From contig CAKRRD010000001.1 in the NCBI GenBank assembly GCA_934394815.1, forward strand, positions 124,001 to 188,000: a stretch of DNA of 64,000 nt, read 5' to 3'. Source of the DNA: an uncultured Acetatifactor sp. (GTDB lineage Bacteria > Bacillota > Clostridia > Lachnospirales > Lachnospiraceae). Made by a program: the position numbers and the translations under genes. Below, one piece after another: positions 53,483-62,968 of this stretch. Numbering within the stretch: the first letter of the stretch is position 1; each line of letters opens with the position of its first letter. The notes under the pieces are model-generated. The model did not search any database and was not told where the DNA came from. It saw only the letters and a program-made list of their open reading frames with translations.

Positions 53483-55243
53483 ATGAGAAAAGAATGTGTA
53501 TCCGCAGGGAATCTGGCATTGGCGGCAATCGTAGCGGCAGCAGGCTTACAGGCAGGCACCATTACCGTGCAGGCAGCCTTTGAAGCACCGTATTATCATA
53601 TTGATACATCCGGTGGAAGCTTTGACGGAGAACATTACGTTGTAAACGGTGAGGCTGTGGCAAATGCTTTTTTCTGTGATGGAACAGATACTTATTATCT
53701 GCAGCACGACGGAACACCCATGACGGATCGGCTGACGTATCATCCGGACGGGGAGCATATCATTTATTTTGATGCAGAAGGGCATGAAGTCTTTAATAAT
53801 TTTGCGCATGTGACACATTCCATCGAGGGAAATGCAGTGGATGATTACTGCTACTTTGATGTATACGGACACATGTATGTGAATGTACTGACTTACGATC
53901 AGAGCGGAACCAGACTATATTATATCAATCCATATGGTGTCATGGAACATAACGGAGTATTTGCCCTGAATACCGATGCGGCGAACTATGAGGCGATAGC
54001 AGGTGGCTGCACATACGGCTATGCGAATACAGATGGTACGATCCGCGGATTTTATCGCTCTTATGAAGATGCTGTGAATGATGTTACCTATGAGACGGTT
54101 GAGGGAGAATGGAAGGCCATATCCGAGATCACTTATAATGTCTCGGGAATTTCCACCTATCGAAAGGAATATCAGTATGATGAACAGGGACGCATGACGG
54201 AAGCACGTAATTATTCCCGGGCTGGAGAAGAACAGGAGTATTTATACAGTATCGAACGGTACGCTTACGGGACAGGAGAAAATCCGGTAAGGCAGGAAGT
54301 GACACGCTACGGAAAGAATTCAGACGGCAGCTGGTGTGTCGATACTGTCAAGACCACAGAATATGACGCAGAACAGAGGGTACAGACGGAAACAACAAGG
54401 CAGTATGATTTTTACAATTCTGACAGCACCGCAAGGAATAAAGTTGTGAGTTCCTACCAGCATATTTACAGTTATGTGGAAGAAAAAAATCAAACGGGAT
54501 ATGTGGAGAAAATAGAAGACCACACCAATTACTATAACGGAGATCTGGAGACATTTACCCATGATAATACGTTATGGGAGATAAAAACCTATGAAAACGG
54601 CAGACTGGTGCGGGACGAGTATAACTCAGACGGAACCGGCACGACAGAAGGCACATACATCCGATACGAGTACGGAGAGTCGGAAAAAGCATACCATCCG
54701 GAGACCAATACAACGGATTATGAAGAGACAGAGGACTGTTATCAGAAAACCAGACCGGATGCACCGGAATTCCTGGCATATCACAGAGTGACCAGCATCT
54801 CCATGGTGGATGACAACAATGGAACCAGGACTGTCCGGGACTATAGCGAGGCAGGAGCACTGACTGCAATCACAGAGTACTGCATTGTCAATGGAGAAGA
54901 AATCGAACAGAGTGCGCAGCGCTGCTCCAATGGGATAGCAGGTGCTTATCAGCGACTGGAAACAGAGGATGCGGTGATAGAGAAGGAATTCCATCAGGTG
55001 TACAGTGCACAGTGGTCAACGATTACAGCCAGCCCGAAGAATATGAATGCGTATCCGGGAAGGCCTGCACCGGGAGATACGGTGAGCCTCAATACGGCCA
55101 ATATCTATACAGCGGACTGGACGCAGCTTGTTTTTGAGGATGAGGAGGACCCTACGACATGGAAGTACCTTCCTTCCACAGAGGAAAATTGGACCCAGAC
55201 CGGATATACCATCGTGACGTATGAATATCTGGCCATAAAATAA
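53483..55243 (+). CDS. Secreted YHPDG-module protein with YD-like repeats (paralogue)
   Basis: 586-residue secreted protein with the same design as its upstream neighbour: signal peptide (about 1-30), YHPDG module (about 36-190; [34 protein letters not shown]), then GEWKAISEITY and YD-like repeats (YQYDEQGRMTEARNY, TEYDAEQRVQTET). The two repeat regions have diverged clearly, so the duplication is old. No LPXTG or membrane anchor. It is followed after 14 bases, without a terminator, by the next surface gene, so the two are co-transcribed. Confidence 0.83.
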   Translation: MRKECVSAGNLALAAIVAAAGLQAGTITVQAAFEAPYYHIDTSGGSFDGEHYVVNGEAVANAFFCDGTDTYYLQHDGTPMTDRLTYHPDGEHIIYFDAEGHEVFNNFAHVTHSIEGNAVDDYCYFDVYGHMYVNVLTYDQSGTRLYYINPYGVMEHNGVFALNTDAANYEAIAGGCTYGYANTDGTIRGFYRSYEDAVNDVTYETVEGEWKAISEITYNVSGISTYRKEYQYDEQGRMTEARNYSRAGEEQEYLYSIERYAYGTGENPVRQEVTRYGKNSDGSWCVDTVKTTEYDAEQRVQTETTRQYDFYNSDSTARNKVVSSYQHIYSYVEEKNQTGYVEKIEDHTNYYNGDLETFTHDNTLWEIKTYENGRLVRDEYNSDGTGTTEGTYIRYEYGESEKAYHPETNTTDYEETEDCYQKTRPDAPEFLAYHRVTSISMVDDNNGTRTVRDYSEAGALTAITEYCIVNGEEIEQSAQRCSNGIAGAYQRLETEDAVIEKEFHQVYSAQWSTITASPKNMNAYPGRPAPGDTVSLNTANIYTADWTQLVFEDEEDPTTWKYLPSTEENWTQTGYTIVTYEYLAIK

Positions 55244-55257
55244 AGGATAAAGGTAAT

Positions 55258-57696
55258 GTGATGAAAACAAAAAGATACCAGAGATTATGGAAAATGGCAG
55301 CAGTTATTACTGCGCTGGGAGTGCTGGGAGGCAGCACAAATGTTGTGTATGCGCAGGAAAATGTCTCAGTGCAGGCACAAAATGCGGAAGTGACATTTAC
55401 CAATAATCTGTCCGCCAATGCTTACGGCAGAAGCAGATATAACTATTGCGCAAAGACGATCAAATCATATCTGATTCCTAATGAGGATGGAACGCTTACC
55501 AGACTGGAATATGCTGATGGGGCGATTCTGTTGGAAAATTATGATGCAGATCTGAATCTGACCGGCTGCAGCAGTGTACCGATGGAATTAAGCGTGTTCG
55601 GAGCATTTTTCCGAGGAGAACAGTACAACTGGATCGTATTCGGACAGAATAATGCAGATGCCAGCAATGATACCGAAGTATTCCGGATCGTAAAATATAC
55701 GAAAAAATGGGAGCGGTTGGGCGATTGCCGCTTGACAGGGTATGATACAACGATTCCTTTCGATGCGGGAAATTGCCGTCTGGCGGAGTACGGGGGCAAT
55801 CTATTCGTCAGGACAAGCCACGAAATGTACAGCGGTCATCAGGCCAATGTAATGCTGGAAATCAACGAACAGACAATGGAATTGACGAATTATGTTACAG
55901 GTGTGTCCAACAGTAGTCGTGGTTATGTCAGCCATTCCTTTGACCAGTTTGTGGATACAACGGACGGACAGCTCACAGCAGTGGATCTGGGGGATGCCTA
56001 CCCGAGAGAAATCATCTGGTTCCAATATCTAAACGGAGCGGGTCAGGCAGAGGCATTAAAAGGAACGGTGGTTAAAAGCACAGTGCTTGCGATCACAGCA
56101 GCAGATAACAGCCAGGACTCTTACGCATACAATGCTACAGGGGTATCTGTCGGTGGATATCAGGTGAGCACGGATCATTATCTGGTGGCCTATAGCTCCG
56201 TTGACCAGTCCTCTAATGCAAACCAGATCAGTGCCTCGGCACCCCGTAATATTTACGTGGCGGCAATGTCGCGAAGCGGACAGAGTACCGGATGGAATAC
56301 CGTACAGGTCACGGACTACACAGAGGGACAGGCCTATACTCCGCAGTTTGTGAAGGTAGCGGACGATAAATACCTGCTTTTGTGGGAACAGGTAGTGGAT
56401 AGCAATAATTATTATAACGGCTATGGCAATGGCTGCACTTATTCTGTGAAATATTGTCTTATCAACGGAGCTGGACAGCAGCTGACACAGATTTACACCT
56501 GGAATACAGCGGATGGTGCCAGAATTTCGGACTGTGTTCCTGTGGTATGGAATGGCAAGGCAGTCTGGTATACCTGTGACAGTGACAAGGGAATGCGCTT
56601 CTACACCATCGACTGCAGCGGAGCAGAACCGGCGGCACAGATGAAAACTGTCGCAGAGCCCCATCATCACTCCTTCTCTAAGGACTGGAGTTATGATGCA
56701 CAGTACCATTGGAGAGAATGTACTGCACCCGGCTGTGACGGGACCGTGACAGGGAAAGCGGAACATTACAGAGGGTACTGGGTGGTAGATTATGATGCAT
56801 CGACTGTGGCACCCGGTCGCAAACATGAGGAGTGTTGGATGTGTGGTTATACGATCCAGACAGCAGAGATTCCTCAACTGACACCGGCTCCGACGGCTAC
56901 CCCTGCACCGACTCCGGCAGCAACGTATACGCCGACCCCGACAGCTACGCCTACCCCGGCGGCAACGTATACGCCGACGCCAGTAGTTACTCCAACTCCG
57001 GCGGCAACCTATACTCCGGCGCCTACAGCCACCCCCACCCCGGCAGCGACACCGATTCCGGCTCCGGTAATCACAACGTCGCCGACAGCGACTCCTGCCC
57101 CGGCCGTAACACCGGCTCCCGCGGGCTCCACAGAGATTGATATGGATGCGGATACCTCCAAGTATTATAACATCAATACCAACGGTGGAACCTGGGACGG
57201 TACACACTATTATCTGTCCAGTGGCCAGATGGTAAGAAACTCCTTCTTTAGCGACGGCACTTACACTTACTATCTGCAGGCCGACGGCACACCCATGCAG
57301 GACCGCCTGACTTACCATCCGGACGGAGTACACGTAATCTATTTCGACAGCAACGGACACGAAGTATTCAGTGACTTTGCCAACGTGACCATGAGCATTG
57401 CAGGAACACCGGTGGATGATATGTGCTTCTTCGACACCTACGGTTATATGTATGTGGACACTCTGACCTACGATAAGACCGGAACGATGCTGTATTATGT
57501 CAACCCCTACGGTGTCTTGGAACGCAATGGCTGGTTCCAGTTCTCCGGCAATGAGTTTGACGCGGGACTGGGCTTCTCCGGAACTCCGGGCGGTTATGGA
57601 TATGCCAACAGTGATTGCAGCCTGATGACCAACACCTATACCTACGACTGGAATGGTAATTATGTGTACATCCAGGGGGATGGACATGTGCAATAG
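55258..57696 (+). CDS. Secreted protein: beta-propeller-like region, Pro/Thr linker, YHPDG module
   Basis: 812-residue secreted protein. After a signal peptide (1-32, VVYAQE) comes a beta-rich region of about 430 residues that may be a propeller (repeated YNWIVFGQNN, FVKVADDKYLLLWEQ type strands). A short His/Cys segment follows (HHHSFSKDWSYD ... EECWMCGYTI, about 470-535), then a Pro/Thr linker (541-622) with three PTPAATYTP copies, and the YHPDG module (634-812) ending [10 protein letters not shown]. The linker and last 56 residues are almost identical at DNA level to those of the gene at 59077. A strong terminator follows. Ligand unknown. Confidence 0.83.
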   Translation: MMKTKRYQRLWKMAAVITALGVLGGSTNVVYAQENVSVQAQNAEVTFTNNLSANAYGRSRYNYCAKTIKSYLIPNEDGTLTRLEYADGAILLENYDADLNLTGCSSVPMELSVFGAFFRGEQYNWIVFGQNNADASNDTEVFRIVKYTKKWERLGDCRLTGYDTTIPFDAGNCRLAEYGGNLFVRTSHEMYSGHQANVMLEINEQTMELTNYVTGVSNSSRGYVSHSFDQFVDTTDGQLTAVDLGDAYPREIIWFQYLNGAGQAEALKGTVVKSTVLAITAADNSQDSYAYNATGVSVGGYQVSTDHYLVAYSSVDQSSNANQISASAPRNIYVAAMSRSGQSTGWNTVQVTDYTEGQAYTPQFVKVADDKYLLLWEQVVDSNNYYNGYGNGCTYSVKYCLINGAGQQLTQIYTWNTADGARISDCVPVVWNGKAVWYTCDSDKGMRFYTIDCSGAEPAAQMKTVAEPHHHSFSKDWSYDAQYHWRECTAPGCDGTVTGKAEHYRGYWVVDYDASTVAPGRKHEECWMCGYTIQTAEIPQLTPAPTATPAPTPAATYTPTPTATPTPAATYTPTPVVTPTPAATYTPAPTATPTPAATPIPAPVITTSPTATPAPAVTPAPAGSTEIDMDADTSKYYNINTNGGTWDGTHYYLSSGQMVRNSFFSDGTYTYYLQADGTPMQDRLTYHPDGVHVIYFDSNGHEVFSDFANVTMSIAGTPVDDMCFFDTYGYMYVDTLTYDKTGTMLYYVNPYGVLERNGWFQFSGNEFDAGLGFSGTPGGYGYANSDCSLMTNTYTYDWNGNYVYIQGDGHVQ
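56880..57120 (+). repeat. 42-base tandem repeats coding a Pro/Thr linker (shorter copy)
   Basis: Degenerate 42-base units encode 14-residue blocks of the [13 protein letters not shown] kind. Three PTPAATYTP copies are present, against four in the matching linker at 62014-62300. Confidence 0.85.
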
Positions 57697-57711
57697 AAAT
57701 ACATAGTGAAT

Positions 57712-57760
57712 AAACTACAGAACGCCGGCTTTTTTGCCGGGTGTTCTGTAGTTTATTTTT
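57712..57760 (+). terminator. Strong rho-independent terminator
   Basis: AAACTACAGAAC and GTTCTGTAGTTT form a perfect 12-base outer stem, with an inner CCGGC/GCCGG stem, followed by ATTTTTTAT. It lies between the surface gene and the converging transposase gene. Confidence 0.92.
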
Positions 57761-57764
57761 TATA

Positions 57765-58841
57765 TTAATTTGATTCTGATTCCATTGAAATCATTGCCAA
57801 AAATGCCATGCATAAGGTGATATAAAAGTTAAGTGCATTGATTGCACAAAGTTTCCTCACACGGAAGTTTTCGAATTGGAACATCTGCTTTTTACAACGG
57901 AAGTATTCTTCAATTTTCCATCTGGAAAAATAGATCCTTGCCACCTTGATTACATCTTCTTTAGACTTTATTTCTTTATTGGTAGCAAGCATCATTGGAT
58001 GCTCAGTAATGCCGTAAACCAGGACCAGATATATATTTTTTCTGGATGCCGTGATTTGGACTTTAACGTGGGAAAGATAAGCTTCGTGGTCTTTTCCTTT
58101 ATAGAATACGCTAGTTTTGATTTTGCCTTTTCTACGGTCACGAAGTTCAGTGGCAGGAGTCCACTTGTTGTGATAAAGAAGCTTTCTTTTGGATGTAAGA
58201 CGGATAACGTATTTTTGTCCTAATTTGTCAAGTTTTAGGAACATCTTGTTATCGTCGTACCCACGATCCATTGCAAAGATTGCTTTCCCAAAGAGTGCCG
58301 TTCCTTGTTCTATAGCATCAAAGGTAATCGTATTGGCAGATTTATAATCCTTTTCAGCGGATGAGTGTATTCTGGAAAAAATGCTGACAGGATGATTATT
58401 GCCGGTAAGGACACATGCTTCTGTAACATGATATCCTTTTTTATATACGTTTTTTGTGGATGTACTCTCAGAGCCGTCTCTGACAATGCCAAGAGATTCA
58501 AATTTATAACCATCTGGTTTTACAACATCGCTATCATCAATGTGAATGACCGGTTCAGAAGGAATCCACTTTTTTAGCATCTGAAGATAGGAAACCGCAG
58601 CTTTTGCAGGGGTACCTTTATCAAGGTGTCTGGAAAGACGGTCAACAATATTTATTTTTTTAGAGTCCTCGTGAAGCTGGTCAACGACATCTGTTAAAAG
58701 GCAACTTTGGGAAGCTAACATACCATAAGTGATATCTGCTGTAAATTTACGATCAGGCTTGGAAAGCTGTTTTGAAATTTTATTTGAAAAAGTTAAAATT
58801 TTTCGTTTCAAAGTGTAAGTATTTGATGTAAAATTAGCCAT
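57765..58841 (-). CDS. IS4-family DDE transposase
   Basis: 358-residue transposase, the only minus-strand gene. DDE-type acids: HIDDSDVVKPDGYKFESLG, FAMDRGYDDNKM and the IS4 YREK signature in YFSRWKIEEYFRCKK (Y-x2-R-x3-E-x6-K). AAGGAGA lies seven bases before its ATG. The frame is intact. It lies between two surface-protein genes whose ends share near-identical DNA. The 235 bases from its start to the next gene hold its upstream region; I could not find terminal inverted repeats. Confidence 0.92.
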   Translation of the reverse strand: MANFTSNTYTLKRKILTFSNKISKQLSKPDRKFTADITYGMLASQSCLLTDVVDQLHEDSKKINIVDRLSRHLDKGTPAKAAVSYLQMLKKWIPSEPVIHIDDSDVVKPDGYKFESLGIVRDGSESTSTKNVYKKGYHVTEACVLTGNNHPVSIFSRIHSSAEKDYKSANTITFDAIEQGTALFGKAIFAMDRGYDDNKMFLKLDKLGQKYVIRLTSKRKLLYHNKWTPATELRDRRKGKIKTSVFYKGKDHEAYLSHVKVQITASRKNIYLVLVYGITEHPMMLATNKEIKSKEDVIKVARIYFSRWKIEEYFRCKKQMFQFENFRVRKLCAINALNFYITLCMAFLAMISMESESN

Positions 58842-58920
58842 AGGGAATCTCCTTCTTTTTTGTTTAGTAAGATTTTTGTTTGGTAGCTTAATTTTACATC
58901 AAAAGGAGGCCATGTAGAAC
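57765..58920 (-). mobile_element. IS4-family insertion sequence (ends not resolved)
   Basis: Defined by the intact transposase. The left limit should lie within a few tens of bases beyond 57765, near the terminator. The right limit is uncertain: 58842-59076 is AT-rich upstream sequence without any feature that I can support. No inverted-repeat pair or target duplication was seen by eye. Confidence 0.5.
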
Positions 58921-59076
58921 GAAAACCAATGACGTTTTACTTCGTGTACCCAGAATCCACTATTTTCGTACCAGATACAGAGAAATGTCCATCCTCTTGG
59001 CTCATTCATCTGAGATATAGAACTAAAAAACCTTGAAAAATAAGGAAAAATGACTTGACTAAATAGGGAGGAATTT

Positions 59077-62000
59077 ATGAAAGTTATAAAACATAGATAT
59101 GGCAAACGAATGCTATCGCTGCTGCTTGCTGTAATTTTGGTACTATGCCCTTTGCAGGTTATGGCGGCAGATAACAAGCCAACCATCGAAATTGGTAACT
59201 ATATTAAGATGGGTACTTATGAGGGAACCCCAATTGTGTGGCGTTGTGTGGCGAAGGATGACAATGGACCATTGATGCTCTCAGATAGAGTATTGTGTGA
59301 TTCCATGCCATATGATGCAAAAACCAACCAAAATGCCAAAACAGGCTCGCATCGGCGCAATAGCTGGAGAGGTAATTTTGGCTCTAACCACTGGAGAGAC
59401 AGCAACATACGTTCTTGGCTCAATTCCAACGCTGAAGCAGGAAAGGTGAACTGGCTTTGCGGAAATCCGCCAACATCGGATTCTGTCTATCCCGCAGAGT
59501 CAGCATATGACCAAAAGGAGGGTTTCCTTCGCAGCTTTAGGGAGGATGAACTGGGAGCGATTAAAACGGTGAAGCAGCGTTCTATCGTTTCCCATCCGGA
59601 GTATATTGCAGGTTATATCGATGCAGCCGGTGTTGATCTTCCCTATAACAAAACAATTGAAGAGGTAGCGGAGGGGTATTACAGTGCCTATTATGAGGAT
59701 ATTTGGGATAGAGTTTTTCTGCTGGATGTTCAGCAGCTTAAAACGGTTAATGATAACCTGAGTGGCTACCATATCGCAAAAAACAGAAGCAATGTATCAT
59801 GGAACTATTGGCTGCGTACACCGATTACAACTTGTAACCATGATATGCGATTTGTGACCCCTCAAGGGACTATTTTGCGTGACGCACCCTATAAGGGATA
59901 TTACGGCGTTCGCCCTGCCTTTTATCTGAATACGGAAAATTACACCGTATCATCCGGCGCAGGAACGAGTGCAAGCCCCTATGTTGTTTCCGCACCGGAC
60001 GCGCCGGATTACACCATTGGCATATCCGGAGCTGTGCGAGATGATGTGAACGGTGACTGGAATGTGAACACGGATGAGTATCTGCAGCTGAAGATGAGTA
60101 CATACTACACTACGGATTCTGCATATTCCAATGTAACCGTACCGGTGTATACAATCCAAAAGCCACGCAGTGATAAGGAAAACATGGTAATTTTGTACTG
60201 CGGCGAGGGCTACACCAAAAGCCAGCAAAAGATGTTTGTCGATGATGTAAAAAGGCTGTGGGGAGAGGTATTACAGATAGAGCCATATCGCAGCATGGCG
60301 GATCGCTTTAATGTCTATGCACTCTGCACGCCATCGGTGGATGGCTTTATGGGTACCAGCACTTTTTTTAATGCGACCAAAAATGGAATCTCTGGTACCC
60401 AAGGAATGTGGCGCAATCATGTTTTGGAACGCATCATAGGCCCTGAGTTTATCGAAAAGATTCATGACGCACATATTCTTAACAAAACGCGTCCAAACGA
60501 AATCGACGCCAACGGAGACCATGACAATAGACAGTATGATTATGTGTATGAAAATATCAATCAATTCGTTGTGTTGGCGAATAGCGGTGAGTATTTCGGT
60601 GGTTCTCATGATAATAAAGATGTTGGTATTCACTATATTATTGCATCAGCGAGAAGCACATATTCTGCGTTTACCCAGCGGCATGAACTGGGACACGGTC
60701 TGTTCCATCTGGGAGATGAATATAATTATAGCACCGGTCCTGTATCCGAGGAGAATTACACTAAATCGCTGAATATGACTGCAATAAAAGATTCCACGAA
60801 AGTGAAGTGGAAGCAGCTGCTTGGCTTCCATAATACCTATACCTGCCCGCATCTTGACAGTTATCCTTATACCTTTAATTCCAGCAGGGATTGTCTGATG
60901 CGAGACGTCTTTCAGAATGATTTTTGCGATGTGTGCAAGCTGCAGGGCATAAAGGTCATGAGTCAGCTCATTAAAAATCCCCCTGCGCTTTATGTGGCTG
61001 TTCCTGAGGTGAAAAAGTATGAAGGCGATTACAAAAATCCCGCAGATAATCCTTCTGCCTTTGAGAGAGCGAATTCCTCTGCATATGCGAGTTATCAATA
61101 TGACAGGAATAGCCGTCTATTAAGCGGCGGCAGTAAAAACAGCTTTGATTATAGCAGAATGAAGGGGCAGCAGGTTGAACTGCGTACCATCATACAAAAC
61201 CTTTCGGATACCCAAGCGAAGAATGTGACCCTGCGCCTGTGGGTGGAACATTCCAACGGCGAAAAAGCTGTCACAACAGATGGGCAGCAGGTTTTAGCTA
61301 CGGAGGAGTTTAACATCCCTGTTTGGGACGAGAAAAGCAAATTCTGGCCAAAGGGTGCGTTGAATTACGAGGGCAGCAACTTTGATTCCGGTCTTGTCAA
61401 CTGCTCTTTGGTTTACACGATTCCGGAGAATGCTATTTTGCAATACGGCGATACAATCGGCTTTGACATTGTAGATAAAGCGACAGGCGAGGTATTGGCT
61501 AATGATGATACGGAGAAGCAGCCCTATGCCAATGTCAACATCCAATATAAGCTGGAGGACGGCACAGATGTTCCAAACACCATGCCGACTACCTTTACTG
61601 TTCCGGTGGGCAAAAGGGTTGATTGGAAGCCGCCGCAGGAACTGCACAGCTACACTTTTGTTCGAGCGGAGGGAATGGAAAATACTGTTCCGGAAGGTGG
61701 TATGACGATTAGTTATATTTATAAAAGGTCTGATGAACGCCCTAATCCGCCGGTGACAAAAAATTATACGGTGCAATACAATTGGGGAAATGAATCCCCG
61801 ACAAACGTAAGGCTGCCGCAAAATAACAAGTCATATCCCAGCGAGCAGCAGGCGAAGGCGGATGTGGATACGAACTACACCTCCACAACAAGCATTCGGG
61901 GGCAAAAGGATGGCAAAAACGGCACATGGACTTTTTCGGGCTGGGATACCGGCAGGCTAATAAATGATACAACCGTGGTATTCAGTGGAAGTTGGAGTTT

Positions 62001-62859
62001 TACGGAAGATACGACACCGGTAACTACCCCTACCCCGGCAGCAACGTATACGCCGACCCCGACAGTTACCCCTACCCCGGCAGCAACGTATACGCCGACC
62101 CCGACAGTTACCCCTACTCCGGCGGCAACGTATACGCCGACGCCAGTAGTTACTCCAACTCCGGCGGCAACCTATACTCCGGCGCCTACAGCCACCCCCA
62201 CCCCGGCAGCGACACCGATTCCGGCTCCGGTAATCACACCGTCGCCGACAGCGACTCCTGCCCCGGCTGTAACACCGGCTCCCACGGGCTCCACAGAGAT
62301 TGATATGGATGCGGATACTGCAAAATACTATAACATTAACACCAACGGTGGAACCTGGGATGGTACACATTACTATCTTGCCAGCGGGCAGATGGTGAGA
62401 AATTCCTTTTTCAGTGATGGAACTTATACCTATTACCTGCAGGCAGACGGTACACCTATGCGTGACAGACTGACCTATCATCCAGACGGAAAAAATGTTA
62501 TCTACTTTGACAGCTATGGTCATGAAGTATTCAGTGATTTCGCCAATGTGACCATGAGTATCGCCGGAACCGCGGTGGATGATATGTGCTTTTTTGACAC
62601 CTACGGCTATATGTATGTGGACACCCTCACCTATGACAAGACCGGAACGAAGCTGTACTACGTGAATCCTTACGGTGTATTGGAGCGCAAGGGCTGGTTC
62701 CAGTTCTCCGGCAATGAGTTTGACGCGGGACTGGGCTTCTCCGGAACTCCGGGCGGTTATGGATATGCCAACAGTGATTGCAGCCTGATGACCAACACCT
62801 ATACCTACGACTGGAATGGCAATTATGTGTACATCCAGGGAGATGGACATGTGCAATAA
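59077..62859 (+). CDS. Secreted M64-type metallopeptidase with DUF6273, MucBP, SHIRT and YHPDG domains
   Basis: 1260-residue secreted protein. The signal peptide covers about residues 1-30. A DUF6273-like domain (about 35-290) has [20 protein letters not shown] and WNYWLRTP. An M64 (IgA-peptidase-type) zinc peptidase (about 360-640) has [15 protein letters not shown] with His536, Glu537, His540 and Asp547. Then come beta domains, a MucBP-like domain (about 816-885), a SHIRT-like domain (about 896-975; [10 protein letters not shown]), a Pro/Thr linker (979-1074) and the YHPDG module (1083-1260). GGGAGGAA precedes the ATG. The target could be a host or bacterial protein. The wall module is C-terminal, so the peptidase would project outward on a stalk. 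Confidence 0.9.
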   Translation: MKVIKHRYGKRMLSLLLAVILVLCPLQVMAADNKPTIEIGNYIKMGTYEGTPIVWRCVAKDDNGPLMLSDRVLCDSMPYDAKTNQNAKTGSHRRNSWRGNFGSNHWRDSNIRSWLNSNAEAGKVNWLCGNPPTSDSVYPAESAYDQKEGFLRSFREDELGAIKTVKQRSIVSHPEYIAGYIDAAGVDLPYNKTIEEVAEGYYSAYYEDIWDRVFLLDVQQLKTVNDNLSGYHIAKNRSNVSWNYWLRTPITTCNHDMRFVTPQGTILRDAPYKGYYGVRPAFYLNTENYTVSSGAGTSASPYVVSAPDAPDYTIGISGAVRDDVNGDWNVNTDEYLQLKMSTYYTTDSAYSNVTVPVYTIQKPRSDKENMVILYCGEGYTKSQQKMFVDDVKRLWGEVLQIEPYRSMADRFNVYALCTPSVDGFMGTSTFFNATKNGISGTQGMWRNHVLERIIGPEFIEKIHDAHILNKTRPNEIDANGDHDNRQYDYVYENINQFVVLANSGEYFGGSHDNKDVGIHYIIASARSTYSAFTQRHELGHGLFHLGDEYNYSTGPVSEENYTKSLNMTAIKDSTKVKWKQLLGFHNTYTCPHLDSYPYTFNSSRDCLMRDVFQNDFCDVCKLQGIKVMSQLIKNPPALYVAVPEVKKYEGDYKNPADNPSAFERANSSAYASYQYDRNSRLLSGGSKNSFDYSRMKGQQVELRTIIQNLSDTQAKNVTLRLWVEHSNGEKAVTTDGQQVLATEEFNIPVWDEKSKFWPKGALNYEGSNFDSGLVNCSLVYTIPENAILQYGDTIGFDIVDKATGEVLANDDTEKQPYANVNIQYKLEDGTDVPNTMPTTFTVPVGKRVDWKPPQELHSYTFVRAEGMENTVPEGGMTISYIYKRSDERPNPPVTKNYTVQYNWGNESPTNVRLPQNNKSYPSEQQAKADVDTNYTSTTSIRGQKDGKNGTWTFSGWDTGRLINDTTVVFSGSWSFTEDTTPVTTPTPAATYTPTPTVTPTPAATYTPTPTVTPTPAATYTPTPVVTPTPAATYTPAPTATPTPAATPIPAPVITPSPTATPAPAVTPAPTGSTEIDMDADTAKYYNINTNGGTWDGTHYYLASGQMVRNSFFSDGTYTYYLQADGTPMRDRLTYHPDGKNVIYFDSYGHEVFSDFANVTMSIAGTAVDDMCFFDTYGYMYVDTLTYDKTGTKLYYVNPYGVLERKGWFQFSGNEFDAGLGFSGTPGGYGYANSDCSLMTNTYTYDWNGNYVYIQGDGHVQ
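62014..62300 (+). repeat. 42-base tandem repeats coding a Pro/Thr linker (longer copy)
   Basis: Four PTPAATYTP copies. The first two 42-base units are nearly identical, showing recent expansion. From 62080 on it is colinear with 56917 onward, with few differences. Confidence 0.88.
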
Positions 62860-62935
62860 CTTCTAAATAGCAGTAAATTTTATCGCAATCAAGGTCTAAG
62901 AACATTGACAGAAACTTCAGTTTTCCGAATCATTT

Positions 62936-62944
62936 TGTTATATT
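62936..62944 (+). promoter_or_regulatory. Candidate extended -10 promoter
   Basis: TGT-TATATT, 25 bases before ATG 62969, of the same type as those at 50395, 51594 and 53424. A TTGACA at 62905 is too far away to be its -35. The 62860-62935 stretch holds no clear terminator. Confidence 0.45.
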
Positions 62945-62968
62945 TAGCCCTAATCATAAGGAGAAAGA

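Noticed and set aside
51647-55243. RHS/YD-type polymorphic toxins
   Set aside because: The repeats are short and Tyr/Asp-rich, but there is no RHS core motif, no C-terminal toxin domain and no immunity gene.
56056-57693. 545-codon open frame on the minus strand
   Set aside because: It lies wholly opposite the secreted-protein gene. Its low-complexity Arg/Cys/Gly runs mirror the Pro/Thr repeats, and it has no domain or credible start site.
58899-59186. 95-codon minus-strand frame between the transposase and the M64 gene
   Set aside because: It overlaps the signal peptide region of the M64 gene and has no ribosome site or family; it may be IS-flanking sequence.
56880-62300. Regular repeats that might suggest a CRISPR array
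   Set aside because: The 42-base units are contiguous, in frame, without spacers, and encode a Pro/Thr linker. No cas genes are nearby.
61957-62856. 299-codon open frame on the minus strand
   Set aside because: Antisense image of the linker and YHPDG module. It looks like the frame at 56056 only because the coding strands are near-identical.
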